A stretch of DNA of 37,845 bases from Gnetum montanum (lineage: Eukaryota; Streptophyta; Gnetopsida; Gnetales; Gnetaceae): assembly GCA_015680685.1 (NCBI GenBank), contig MNCI01011411.1, positions 468,829-506,673 on the forward strand. The letters are read 5' to 3'. Under the pieces are notes generated by a model. That model did no database searches and was not told the DNA's origin. It was given only the letters and a program-made list of their open reading frames with translations. Shown here piece after piece: positions 1 to 11,319 of this stretch (the stretch's first letter is position 1; each line of letters opens with the position of its first letter). Made by a program: the position numbers and the translations under genes.

Positions 1-226
1 CAAAGCTGCTTAAATAAAGATCCGTTCACTTGGGGACTCCTACTGCGGGCACATGGAAAAATTCTATCTCTAGAGTGATTAAACTACCAGAGCTTCGCTA
101 CTTCTAGCCTAGGATGAGAAATGAAGGGAGTGCCACCTCTTATTTATAGATTTGGCGATGGACCGCGATATCACGTACGCAACATCGCAGGGGACGACGT
201 GATATCGCGTATATCGCGTCTCATCA
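1..226 (-). repeat. Partial LTR (LTR1) of Athila/Tat-like gypsy family, minus orientation
   Basis: This is the U3/R part of an LTR whose remainder lies off the window. It aligns with 4122-4385 of the complete LTR2: both share an AAATAAAGAT block, the CTCCT(A/G)CT.(T/C)GGGCAC block and an AGAGCTT(C/T)GCTACT block. A minus-strand TATA box (TATAAATA) is at 141-148. The end is placed at 226 because CATCA (222-226) is the inverted partner of the TGATG at the other end of LTR2. Between TATA and this end lie palindromic arms (see 164-209). Minus-strand pol sequence begins at once at 227, so this LTR probably belongs to another copy inserted into pol, not to the element described next. Confidence 0.65.
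164..209. repeat. 13-bp perfect inverted repeat in LTR1 U3
   Basis: CGCGATATCACGT at 164-176 is the exact reverse complement of ACGTGATATCGCG at 197-209, with a 20-bp spacer. GCGTATATCGCG follows at once, overlapping the right arm. The arms are 16-61 bp upstream of the minus-strand TATA box, inside U3. The block is CpG-rich against an AT-rich background. It could be a protein-binding array or a cruciform; the sequence cannot tell which. Confidence 0.85.
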
Positions 227-3200
227 ATCACCATTATGGCTACCTTCTTAGCTTCATGGCTAGATTGGTGTAAATGTCATGTTGGCATATTCTTAGATCA
301 ATTCTAGTCAGCTCAGGATATGACTAAGCAAAGGCTACTAGCCATTTGTTGATGATCTGCAATAGCTTATCTTTTTGTTCAAGAGCAAGATTTGCATTGA
401 TTATGACTAGCTTTCCATTATTTAAAAATAAGTACTTCATGCTAGCTAGTAGAGTCTTTAACTCAAGGAGCTCCTACTTAAAATTATCAGGGATTTCCAA
501 CTCTCCCCAACAGGTATCATCATCTTCATCATTAAAGATTTGATGATGAACTTGCTCAAGTTCATCCATGCCTTCGACATAAGCACATGTTAGGCTCTTA
601 GGAAGTTCCATGCATAGTGTGTTGCTATCAAAGTTAGCTATCAACCACTGGGTGCCCTCCTGTTTTTTGGCTACTATGTATAAGCACCTTTGGATATCTA
701 TTTCATGTGAACACTGATTGCATACTTGAATGAATGTACTCATAATGCACTAGATTTTTTGCATGCAATTACACCTGTTATCATTGTACGCGATGCATGG
801 AACACACTTCTTCTCTAAATTTCCAAATTCATTTTCCTTGGAGATTTCCAAGGAGAGGTTCCTTATGTCCATATGTGCATCTACTGTGCTTAACCATGCC
901 CTTCCCATAATGATGGCAGAGTCACCTTTGCAATTTTGCACCTTGATCACCAGAAAATTAGCAGGATAAGACCACCTACAAACTATGGTTAGAATGTCCT
1001 TCACTAATTCCAAAGAAATAATGATTGATTAATCTACCAATTCTAAATGAATGTTTCTCTTTTTGAAAGGTAGTAGGTTCCAAGCCTTGTACATGTCATG
1101 GGAGATGAGATTGACACCAGAACCGAAATTAAGAAGAGCCTTACATGGCTCATGTCTAGTGATTTGTAAGTAAATCAGTGGACTTCCCAAGTTAGATCTT
1201 TTCGTGGAAAGATTGTTAGCCTTTATCCAATCAGAAATAACATGAGTTAACATCACAGTGTGGATCTAGGGCAGTGTTTAGTTTGAAGGGTACTTGAATG
1301 TATTTGATGTAGAGGATGAGTGTGTTGGAGATATAGGGTAACTAGCCAAATTAGGCTATGAGGATTTGGGAAGACTATTGGGTTGGAAAAAGGGTTGTTT
1401 CCTAGATCAGTTGTCCGAATCACTTGGTTGGAAAGCTGGTTGTGAATGTACAACCCTCATAGCATCTCACTACTGTGGCTATGAAGGAATTTCACCTTGC
1501 ATGGATGGAACAGGAGGTAATTGGGTTGAGGATGGAGGGATGTATGTAGATGGATATAGAGGACGGTAAGGATATGGGTTCTCCCCTTGAGTAGATGGTG
1601 AATGAGTTTGATGGTACTTTGGAGGGTAATAGTGATTTTGGAATGATGTATGGCTAGCAAAACTTCTTAGAGAGATAGGTTGTTGAACATAGTACATGTA
1701 TGGATCTGGTTGTTGGTAAGGGTACTGCTACCTTGGTAGTGGCATTTCCCATGATTGTGGTTCGTGCCATTATTGATATTGTTCATATGGTTGTGGCACA
1801 GCTTAACTTGGATAGTAAGCTTGTTGTTGCTGGTGGAACTGCCTTAGATTACCTCAAGGATAAGGCAATTTTCTGGGTGCTTACCTTTGTGCTAGTCAAG
1901 GATTCAATGCATATACCCCATAATCTTGTAAGTGTGACATCATAGGACAACATCCCTTAGGATGTTCATATTGACAAATGTCACAACCAACATCATCATC
2001 AAAGTCTGTCTCTACAACTTGTTCTATTGTAGCAGCTTTGCCTTACCTCTTTAGTAGGCACATTCAGCTTCTTTCCACCTCCTATGATTATGATCACTAT
2101 TTTGCTCTTCGGATTCTTCAAAAATATTTCATCCAAAGAGTCCCATAATTTGTCAACCTTTTCCAAAATATCATAAATAGATTTTTGTATGGACAAGGTT
2201 TTTTGATTCACCACTTCATCGGGCAGTAACTCCTCCTCATCATAGAATCAGACCTCCTATTTCCTTATAGAAGGGTCCCTATTATATTCTTTTGTACTTT
2301 CCCTTTTTTGCAACTCACCTTCTTCTTTTGCTACCTACTCTATTAGCCTTTGTATCTGATGAGCTCTTAGTTCAAACAATCTCCCTTGGGCATAAGTGCC
2401 ATGAGTCCTTCTAGTTTCTACTCTATGTCCATCTATGATGTCGCAGAGTTGTTTCCTTTGAGAATAACCATGGCTAGGACATCGATGTAAGAGAGAATAG
2501 TATATTCTCATGGTGGCATCCAAGGGTTCATGTATTCCCTATTTCTAGCCTTGGATTTTCCTCTATTCTTACCTCTATTATGATATAGGTGAGCATAGAG
2601 GCAATAATACTAATTAGAGGTAATTAGTATTATTACCTCTATGCTCATCTCTATCATGGTTGTTTCTTCTATGGCGTCTTTCAGAATTAGAAGAGTAAGA
2701 AAAAGAAGATGCAAATGAAGAGGAGGAAGAGGAAGAAGGACTACCTCCACCATGAAATCTACTAATTCCCCCTTAGTTATCATGGCCACATTCGTTATTT
2801 TTTGTATCATCTTAATGCTTGTTCCACCCCTTGTTGTGACTACCATCTTTTCCTAAAAATGAATTGTGAATTGTAGATTGCAAATTTAGGTCACATCCTC
2901 ATCACCAATAATAAAGGGTAGAGAATCTTCATGCTAAGAGCCCTAGAAGGGAGATTCCTCATTGTCATCTTCATTTAGTAGGAATAAGGGATTAGTGAAC
3001 CATTTTCCCTTCACATCCTCATGATACTTCTCTTGATGTCGATCTTGCCTATATTGTCTATTAGTGGGATAGTATCTCAAGTGTCATAACCATTTACAAT
3101 GTATTCCTCTTGAAGATTTGAGATGCCTAACTTCTTCAAAGTTTGAAGTAGCATCCCAAGCATAGATCAATTGGGGAGCAATACAATGTTGCCTTCCATA

Positions 3201-3467
3201 TCATGCCATCACAGTTGCTCATCCTCATGTAGGATGAAGGTGAAATCAAGCACAAACTCATCTAGATGAGTATATACCACTTTTCACTCTTGTGAGACTA
3301 GTGGTTTCATATCATATTACCTACAAGAAGAAGACATTTTGCAAATAATAAAATACCAGTGTGCTCTTGTAGTTATATTATTTGGGAATGATATCAATCT
3401 TGGGGTTTGTCCAAAAATATTAATAATATCCACTAAACCTATATAGTGCACATTTCAACAAATAAAG
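227..3467 (-). pseudogene. Degenerate Ty3/gypsy gag-protease-(RT start), Athila/Tat-like
   Basis: Read on the minus strand, gypsy domains occur in order with many stops and frameshifts. Gag: a LLHRCPSHGYSQ segment at about 2490-2450 resembles the LLRRCPHHG motif of Athila gag. Zinc knuckle: CDICQYEHPKGCC at about 1985-1945, a CX2CX3HX4C variant. Protease: LLNFGSGVNLI at about 1145-1110, then IIMGRAWLSTVDAHMDIRN near 915-860, the flap/C-terminal ILGRPFL-type block. In the usual DLGAS active site Asp is replaced by Asn, so the enzyme would be dead. A linker (474-743) and the first RT residues (about 340-227) follow, until the reading meets LTR1. The rest of pol is absent. Several short plus-strand ORFs here are antisense shadows. 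The lineage is inferred from motif spelling and the PBS; no phylogeny was possible. Confidence 0.75.
2581..2656. repeat. 36-bp near-perfect hairpin in the gag remnant
   Basis: The arms 2581-2616 and 2621-2656 are reverse complements with 3 mismatches, separated by a 4-nt loop (gagg). The inner 26 bp have a single mismatch. The hairpin lies inside degenerate gag sequence and has no matching terminal motif of a known MITE. A fold-back of one strand (template switching during replication or reverse transcription) would make exactly this shape. Confidence 0.9.
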
Positions 3468-3486
3468 TCCCTGGAAATGGTGCCAA
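3468..3486 (-). other. Primer-binding site of the minus-strand gypsy element
   Basis: The minus strand reads TTGGCACCATTTCCAGGGA directly after the LTR2 end. It resembles the TTGGCGCCGTTGCCGGGGA-type PBS of many plant Athila/Tat elements. The contact with TGATGAGC (LTR end) fixes LTR2 as the 5' LTR of the gag-pro remnant to its left. Confidence 0.7.
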
Positions 3487-4385
3487 TGATGAGCAATGAA
3501 GGTACCCCTATATCCAACCATATGAATCACAAAGTGTTCATGCACAATCCAATCAGATTCCATGGACTCTCTAGTTTCTAGTGCACTAGTCTTTTAGGAA
3601 GTGAATCTTACCCTAAGGTCGTTCATTATCTTCCCAATTACACTTGTGAAGTACAAAGGTATGGTTAAGTGTAATCAAGGCATATGATTTTTATCATTTC
3701 ATGTTTTATGGTTTTGATGCTTAAAGAGAGAGATGAAGTAATTTAATGACAAATTTAATTTAACTAACTAACTGGTCTCTAGCTAGTCCTAACATAAGCA
3801 TCCGGTCCCACTTTTCCTACACATCCTAAACCCACATATCCATTGCTAGGTTACCAAGCACTGCACTACTGGGCACACCAAGCAATAACTCTACTGGAAT
3901 TACCAAGTAAATATGTGTGTATGCTCTAAGTGGTTGTACTTATGTACTTATTCTATTTAGCCTGATTGATTGAATTCTAATTTAGCTTAATTAATTAAAT
4001 ATTTAATAAAAATAATGAATGAATGAATAAATAAAACATTTAAGCTATCTAGAATGCTATAAGGTTTATCAAGAAGCTCGTCTTTATTGTCGTACACACT
4101 GGTGTGGTTCAAATACAATAATGCTCAAATAAAGATTCATACACTCAATGACTCCTGCTATGGGCACTTGAGAAAAATATTCTAACTTTTAAATAGAAAA
4201 ATTATAAGAGCTTTGCTACTACTATGAATTTGATTCCTATAAACATGGCTAGGAGCTCGTATTTATAGTTTTTGCTCTAGGGTTGTGTTGACAGGCCCCT
4301 GTCAACATAGAAAATGCTATGTCAATGCGACCTCGTCGATGGGGAAACACCATGTAAATAGGGACCCATTAGTAGGGGCCCATCA
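3487..4385 (-). repeat. Complete LTR (LTR2) of the Athila/Tat-like family, 899 bp
   Basis: On the plus strand it starts TGATGAGC (3487) and ends GGGCCCATCA (4385), giving TGATG/CATCA terminal inverted repeats. The PBS abuts the left end. A minus-strand TATA box TATAAATA lies at 4260-4267. LTR1 (1-226) and the fragment 35462-~36160 are related copies. A 9-bp-arm palindrome, GTTGACAGG/CCTGTCAAC with a 2-bp centre, lies at 4287-4306 in U3, in a position comparable to the inverted repeat of LTR1. The right end is set only by the CATCA match and the alignment with LTR1. No polypurine tract is evident beyond it. Confidence 0.7.
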
Positions 4386-6589
4386 ACATGACACTTTGAT
4401 GCTCATTAGTTGGTATTGTTGTTGTTGCTTCCTTCCTTCCCATGATCACTTCTCTCTTAGTTGGAATGGTTCTCCTACTTATAGTTCTCTTTTTGGCACC
4501 ATTTGTGCTCACAAACATAACCCTAAATCAATTATTTAGATATAATAATATTCAACTTGGATACCTTTCATTGTTTGATCAAGTTAACTTTGTTGTTCAA
4601 GAGTTGACTTTATAGTGTTAAGTTCTTACTTAGTGATCGTAGGCATATGATGTTATTTTATTTATGCCTTAGCAAAAGTTGATTGTTGATATTAACTCTT
4701 ATGATCATCAATTTTAATATTATTTTTAATATCTTATTCATGAAGAGTTAGAAAAATTTCCTATGAAATCCTAGTGTTTGATGCCCCCATGATGTGAAGC
4801 ATACCTTCAGTGCTCAAGGATTGAAGAACAGGAAAAATCAAGCAGTTTGAAAGTTAGGGTTCTTGGATAGTTCTTTAGCTTTGAAAAATTGCAAAAACTC
4901 CTTTGGCCTTTGGAAGAATTAGTGAAAAATGATCTAAGTGTCATGTATATATATATTATTTTTATTATGCATTTTAGGATTGTGTTAACTCATTCCATTG
5001 CATTGACAGGGATACATCGATGTAGCTATTCTTAGCCATATTTTTCACTTGAAATTTAAGGAATATCTAGTGAGGTTGCTGTCAAAATATGAGCCAAATG
5101 GAAGCCAAAAAATTGGAGAATCATAGCAACAACATGAAAGAGGGTATGGTTTACTAAATAGATGTAATTAGAGTGGATGGGATGAGTTCTTGGAGAATGT
5201 TCTAATGCAAAAATAGGATAAAATTTGAAGGTTCAAGGCTATCAAGATGATCAAGTGGGCAATCAACCTATGCTTAGGGGATTTAACTAAAGGTAAACTA
5301 AAAGAGATGCAAGTGGGTCCTCTCCGAAGTAGATGTATGCTAACTATGCCCTTGCATAACCTCATTACAAGGAGTTTATAGGCACCTAGGATGATGAATG
5401 ATTGTTTTAAGTTAAGTTAAATTTCATTCCCATATAAGGAATTGTCTTAGGATTATGTGGGCTAGAAAATAAAACCACTAATTTACTATGGTGTGAGGTA
5501 GTGAGGTGATAGATGGTGGAGTGAGTAAATGATAAATAGAGAATAATGGATAGGTAATCTGCATCCTGGTCATGTGAGATCCTTGGTGAATTATGTAGTT
5601 AAGATGAGCCAATACTAGTCCATTCGACCAAGTCCATTTCAACTACAATGACCTTGCACTAACATGTTTCTCCTCTTCTTCCATCAAGAGCCTACGAGGA
5701 CCTTATAGGACAACCATTACTCCAAGAGAAGAAGAAAAGATAAGAAGGAAGTGAGTAGGTCCTTAGTTAGACGGGTGCCTTGAGGCATGGGTAACATGTC
5801 TTTCTAGCCCCATAACCAGTGCTTGTAGCATAAAAAATTGTCTACAGGATGTGCTTTAAATTCTCATTTTATTTTTTTTTCCTTTTTATGGGAACCACAC
5901 CATATAGAAACATACTTTCTTTTTATGATTGATAATAGGAGTGATGATATAACAATGAAGAATCGTAGAACTTAAGAAGGACATTAAAGAAAGAATACAA
6001 TAAAACCCCTTGAAGTTATAGCCTTTTCCATTCCTACTTGATCCTTTCCTAGTTTGTTATGTAACAAGATCACATGTTATTTTTAGTTTCAATGTCAAAG
6101 AACCTTCATGGTTACATAACACAAACTCCATATGGAACATATGGAATGGGTGGATGTCATGAACTCACTACCTAATAACACTAGAAAATTGATAAATTGT
6201 TAGTAGAGAACATAATCCAAATACAAATTCGGCCTTTTGTTAATCAATCATAACTTTGATAGCTTAGTTTAAAAATTTCCAAAATTCACAATAGTAATGG
6301 AACAAAACCTGAAATTCCAAATAAATTAAAATAAAAATGACAATAAAATGATAAGAGAATAATAAATACAAAGAAAAAGGAAAATATATAAATAATCAAT
6401 AAAATATCAAGAAAATGGAAAACATATAAAGAACTTTGCAAAATAAAAAGAAAAAAATCACTTATCCTCATCAAGATTTTATGGTATATGGATATCTCCC
6501 CCACAATTAAGTTAGAGAGAGGAGATTCGAAAAATGGTGTATGCTCATATTTTATCAAAGGTGTTGGTTTTGTTAATGGTTTCATGGGA
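4386..6589. other. Unassigned AT-rich stretch between LTR2 and the pol fragment
   Basis: No gene or RNA is recognised. If LTR2 also served the pol fragment at 6590-8986 as its 3' LTR, this would be that element's 3' non-pol region, but the polypurine tract expected next to 4386 is missing. A pyrimidine run at about 4420-4440 is the only candidate. 6290-6480 is strongly A-rich, and an ORF there on the minus strand is low-complexity translation. Longer ORFs at 4285-4539 and 5168-5365 match no family I know. Confidence 0.4.
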
Positions 6590-8986
6590 CTCCATGAATG
6601 GTTTAAGTTGTTGGATGTTGACTAACGTGTCCTTTTGATGGCTTGTTGGATGGTAAATTTTCATAGCTCCAAAAGAAAAAGTCAAGTGCATAGTGTAAGG
6701 TCCTTTACATAATGTTTGGAACTTAGTTTATTGTGGCACCTGCATGGGATTCCAATAGAGAGCCTTTTCTCCTGGTTTGAATGTAACTTTCCTTATCCAT
6801 GCATTGTAATGTTTTTTATTATGTATCTTATGCATTTCATTCATCGTTAGTGCTACTCTTCAATTTTCATCTAGCATGTTAAGTATCATGAGTTGTTCTT
6901 TTTGTGCTAAGTTAATGTATATGTTAAGTTCATAAGAAATTGTAAGTGTGTGGAGTTGAATTTGAATTAGAAGTTTCAATAATTTTCCATACACTATAGG
7001 GAGAGCAGCCTATAGAAAGTTTCCATGTTGAGCGATGTGTCCATAGGGCATCGTTGAGTTTGATGCTCCAATCTATCTTATATCTACTAATGGTTTACAT
7101 TATAATTCTTCTGATTTTCCTATTGGTGACCTCTGCTTGATCGTTGGCTTGGGGGTGATAAGGTGTTATGAGTTTATGTTTCACCCCCAAGTGTTACATT
7201 AACTTATGAAAAGTAGAACCTGTGAAATGTGTTTTGTTGTCCAAAATCAGTGTTCTAGACATACCAAATCTGTTTACCACTTCTTTTTAAAAATTGAGCT
7301 ATCATGGTAGATTTATAATTGGTTACAATTGCAGCTTTAGCCCACTTGGTATAGTAGTCAATAGCAATAATAATGTAGGCTTTCCTGTTAGACATGGGAG
7401 TAATGGGTTCCATGAAATCAATACCCCAAAGGTCAAAAGTCTTTAGTGGTTGAATCCATTATTGGAATCATTCCATTTGGGTATTCATTCCTTTATCTCG
7501 TTGATACCTTTCACACAAATGGAAGAAATAGTAAGCATCCTTGAAGATTATTGGTCAAAAGTATTCTACCATGAGGATATTTGTGGTTGTTCTTCTTCCT
7601 ATGTAGTGGCCCCTACAAGGACCTTTGTGAGTATTCAAAAGAATTCTCAACTAATCTACATTGGATACACACCATTATACCAAGCCATTAGCACAAGCTG
7701 TGTAGAGGTTACCTTCGATCTCTATGTAATGTTTAACCTCGTGAAGAAACTATTATTTCTTCCTATGATCTCATTTAGTAGGATTATTTTGTGTGAGTAG
7801 ATATGAGATGAAGTTATCATATCAATTTGTGGCCCTTGGTGTTTAGAATTTGATTGACTTAGCAAAGAGGAGTTCATTTAGAAATTGATTAGATAAAATT
7901 TCTTCATCCTCATTGCTATTCCATCTTAACTGAGATAAATGATCTACAACTACATTCTTGATCCCTTTTCTATCCACCATGGTAAGATCAAAGTCATGTA
8001 AGATCACCGATCACTATATAAGATAGGAACTTACCATTAGTTTTTTTATTAAGAATCAAATTACATTTTGGTCCATCTACATAAAAATTAGGTATCCAAG
8101 CACATAGTACCTAAATTTTTCTAAGGCATACACCATTGTCATGAGTTCTTTTTTAGTGGTAATATAGTTGAGTTGCACATCCAAAATGCTTTTTCTTGTA
8201 CAATGAATATAATATGAACATTTTTTATTATCCATTTATGTAAGCATCACTTCCAAGACATAGGTAGATGCATCTGTCATAATATGAAATGGTTTGGATC
8301 AATCTAGGGCATGTAGAATTAGAGTTTCTACAAGCTTTTTCTTTTAGTGTTAGAATGATTGTTCTCATTCCTTCGTCTATTCAAAGACTGCATCTTTCTT
8401 GGTGAGCTCTACTAGTGGTTTGATGATTTTAGAGAAATTTTCTATGAAGCATCTAGAGTAACCAATATAACCAAGAAGTGATCTTACATCTTTGATAGTA
8501 TGAGGTGATCTAATTATTCCTTGGATAAACCTTACTTTTTCAAGGTCAACCTTTATTCCTTTTCCTAAAACTTTGTGCCCCAAGATCATGTCATCTATGA
8601 CCATTAAGTTTCTCTTTTGCTAGTTGAACTATACATTTGTTTCTACATATCATTTTAATACCTACTCAAGGTAGTCTAATGCCTATTAAAAATTAGTATC
8701 ATAAGTGGAGAAGTCATCCAAGAAGACTTCCATACCACTAAAAGATGCTTATAACTAAGTGCTAGAAAGTTATAAGAGCATTACAGAGGCCAAAGGGCAT
8801 CTTTTTATATGAAAAAGTCCCCCAAAAACTTATGAAAGCTATCTTAGCCTAGTCCTCTAGTACAATTTGGATTTAGTTGCAACCACTATACCTATCCAGA
8901 AAATTGTAGTAATTGTGTCCTACAATTGTATCCAATACTTGGTCCATAAATGACAAAGAAAATGATATTTAAATATGGTCATGTAG
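6590..8986 (-). pseudogene. Degenerate Ty3/gypsy RT-RNaseH-integrase fragment
   Basis: Minus-strand reading gives pol domains in order. RT starts near 8980, with LDRYSGCN at about 8895-8870, KMPFGLCNA at about 8805-8780 and the active-site stretch VFLDDFST near 8725-8700, which keeps its DD pair. The ORF at 8377-8604 contains LGHKVLGKGIKVDLEKV and VRSLLGYIGYSRCFIENFS, the RT/RNaseH junction. Integrase follows: GIDFMEPITP and DYYTKWAKA at about 7425-7335, and a GPY/F-like C-terminus (KGPYT, FGAMKIYHP) at about 6705-6650. Stops and frameshifts are frequent, and the total is shorter than a normal RT-IN. The reading is cut at 8986 by the LTR of the plus-strand element, so the 5' part was separated by that insertion. 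It is close to the gag-pro remnant in lineage, and possibly the same family. Confidence 0.75.
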
Positions 8987-10021
8987 TGTAGGAACACCCC
9001 TTCCAATTTCCTTTTGCTTGTCCTACAAGTTGTTTTTGTAGGTTTCACACTTGAAGAAGACCTAGATAAGTGTGTCCTATTTTTCTATGTCTACTTGCAT
9101 TGATTTTTAATCATGATGATTATTGGATGTTTTGGCATGTTTGGAGGTGTTTTTGGCTCATTTTTATTAGTTTAGGGAATTCCAAGATCTATCAAGACTT
9201 GTTTAGAGGCATCCAAAGGCTCTAGGCATCAAAATGAGCACTTTTATTTTTGGAACCTATACAATAGACGTATACCTAGAAAGATAGATGTCCTACCTTA
9301 GACATCTAACCTGAAGTGTAGACATCCCAAGACTAGAGTAGACATCTCATCTAAAAGAAAGGCTTTCACAGTAGATGTCTAAGCAAAATCAAAGATGTTT
9401 AAGACAATGAGGAAAAAAGCTCTAAAATGGCATTTCTATTGGGAAACATATAAAAGACTCCAGATCATTATGGAAAACATTTAGAAGGGAAAATTTAAAC
9501 TTCCTAGGATTTTTTATCTTTATAATTATGTATGTATCCATCCATGAGAAAGGAGGAGAGCTTGTATGCAAGGACAGAGAGCTTGTATGTAGCAGGAGTG
9601 ATAGAAAATGCTCTTGAGAGTGGAGAGCTAAGCAAGAGAGATTGGGGGAGCATATTGTCTAAGTGAAATTGGCTATTGCAACTTTAAGATCAAGTTGTGA
9701 TGTGTTGTTCTATGTGTTCTATTCTCTTGTATCTCACTTATGAGTTAAGATTTTAGTCTCAGGTTGTGGGAGAGATTTCTATTGATTGTTTCTTGCATTG
9801 AGAATAGCCATTGTATGGTTGTAGAGCCTCATGTTCTACAATATCATTTGAGTGGAATAGGTTTTTGGATGCTTGTGAGTTGTGTGAACCCTATTGTAAT
9901 CTTCTAATAAATTAATTGAAGATAGTTAGTTTTCTTGTTTTCTAGAAAATAATTTTATCTTTGCATAATATCTAGATTTAGTGGGTTGAAGATGATTTAC
10001 TTATGGAGTGAACCTACTCCA
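8987..10021 (+). repeat. 5' LTR (LTR A) of plus-strand gypsy element
   Basis: It begins TGTAGGAACACC and ends ACCTACTCCA seven bases before a Met-type PBS. It is the reverse complement, at moderate identity, of the LTRs at 12024-13081 and 14869-15902. A TATA box TATAAAAG lies at 9449-9456. Upstream, 9250-9385 holds repeated, partly decayed copies of a TAGACGTCTA-type palindrome (for example TAGATGTCTA and TAGACATCT). No matching 3' LTR was found downstream. The start could also be 8983, where TGTAG occurs twice. Confidence 0.75.
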
Positions 10022-10028
10022 ATGTTAT

Positions 10029-10041
10029 TGGTATCAAAGCC
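10029..10041 (+). other. Primer-binding site, initiator-Met tRNA type
   Basis: TGGTATCAAAGCC differs by one base from the common TGGTATCAGAGCC complement of plant initiator tRNA-Met. It follows the LTR by 7 bases and precedes the gag start by about 50, as expected for a Ty3/gypsy or copia element. Confidence 0.85.
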
Positions 10042-10089
10042 TAATTTTATTGTTTCATGGATTTTGGTTGAGAATTTTGTCAATTTCAA

Positions 10090-11250
10090 ATGGCACCTAA
10101 TAAGAAAAAGGTACAAGCTCTGAATCAAGACATGGAGAGCATGAAGTTTGCCTTCTAAATGATGTTTGCTCAATTGGATGAAATCAATGCAAAGGTGAAT
10201 AAACATGCTGACCCTAGCCATATTTTGATACACAAAGGTGAAGAACATGTATGTTCAGATGAAGAAGTTTCCCAACTAAGTGGAGATGGAGTAGATGAAG
10301 AGGAAGACCAATCCAACTATGGGACTATAGAAAATCATCAGCCAAGGATTTTAATGGAAGGGAATCCTATTCCTCGAATAAGAACTCTAAGGGCTCCAAC
10401 GGTGTTCAATACTTCTTCAAGTAAGCTTGACAATGAAGATGAGGCAAGGCTTACTAGAGCATTCAAGAATGCTTCAAGACTTCCATATGTAGAGTTGAAG
10501 ACTTTCAACGGTGTAGATGGCACCAATGCTTTTGCAAGTTGGCTAAAGTCACTTGAGAAGAATTTTTACTAGGAAGAGGTACTGAACAACTTGAGGTTAC
10601 CTATTGCTAAATCCATATTAGAAGGTATGAAAGATGAAACGGTCAACCTATTAGAGATTGGGATATGATGAAATACAAGTTGAAGGGAAAATTTGAACAG
10701 TCTTGTTAAAGATAAGAAACCATTATGAAGTTGAAATTCCTAAATCAAGGTAAAAATTATGTCAAAGAATTTTACCTTGAATTTTGTGATCTATTTCATC
10801 AAGCTAAGGTAAGCTGAGAGAAGTATGAGCAAGCTTTAATCTTTTTAGAAGGTCTCAAAATGACATACTAGCAAGAATTGTCCTTTTATGAGCCAAAAAC
10901 CCTTGATGAGGCTCATGATTTAGCATTCAAGGCTAAGAAGAAATTAGGTGGATTCAAAAATAAGATCAAATAAACTTCTAAAAGGAAGGAGAAAGGATCT
11001 AAATCTAATAAGTATCCAGGTCTAAATCTGAAGATAAGGAGGATAGCTAAGATAAGAAGATTGAAGGAGGTGATAAGAAGGGTAAAACCAAGAAGGACTT
11101 AAGTAATGGAGGCAAGGGTCAAGGTAGTAGCTCATAAAAAATTTAGTACTTGAAGTGGAGAATAGGGACATAAATAATGGGAATGTTTGCTTCACAAGAT
11201 AGCTAAGGAAAAATATGTGTAAATCATGAAGGTGGAGGAGACATCAAGCC
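10090..11250 (+). pseudogene. Degenerate gypsy gag of the outer plus-strand element
   Basis: The frame opens at ATG 10090 (MAPNKKKVQALNQD), meets one TAA at 10156-10158, then runs open as 137 codons (10159-10572) to a TAG. The segment ending LPYVELKTFNGVDG followed by ASWLKSLEKNFY is the typical retrotransposon gag start (FxGxxDPxxxxxWLxxLE). Beyond the stop the reading continues with Gag-like sequence to a basic, Lys-rich part (10930-11130). A wrecked CCHC knuckle follows (about 11140-11190): GHK and WEC survive, one Cys is Phe, and three positions are stops. Most stops sit where Gln would be expected (CAA/CAG to TAA/TAG), which fits cytosine deamination. The inner element at 12024-15902 starts its gag with the related MAPKEKIYQELQEF. 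Confidence 0.75.
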
Positions 11251-11319
11251 AAGCTCTTTAGAGAGGTAATCCTAATGCTCCAAAGATTGAGGATGTTTCT
11301 AAGTTAAATTCTTGTTCAT

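Noticed and set aside
1700-1945. 81-codon plus-strand ORF
   Set aside because: It is antisense to the minus-strand gag region, overlaps the zinc-knuckle coding sequence at its end, and has no recognisable motif.
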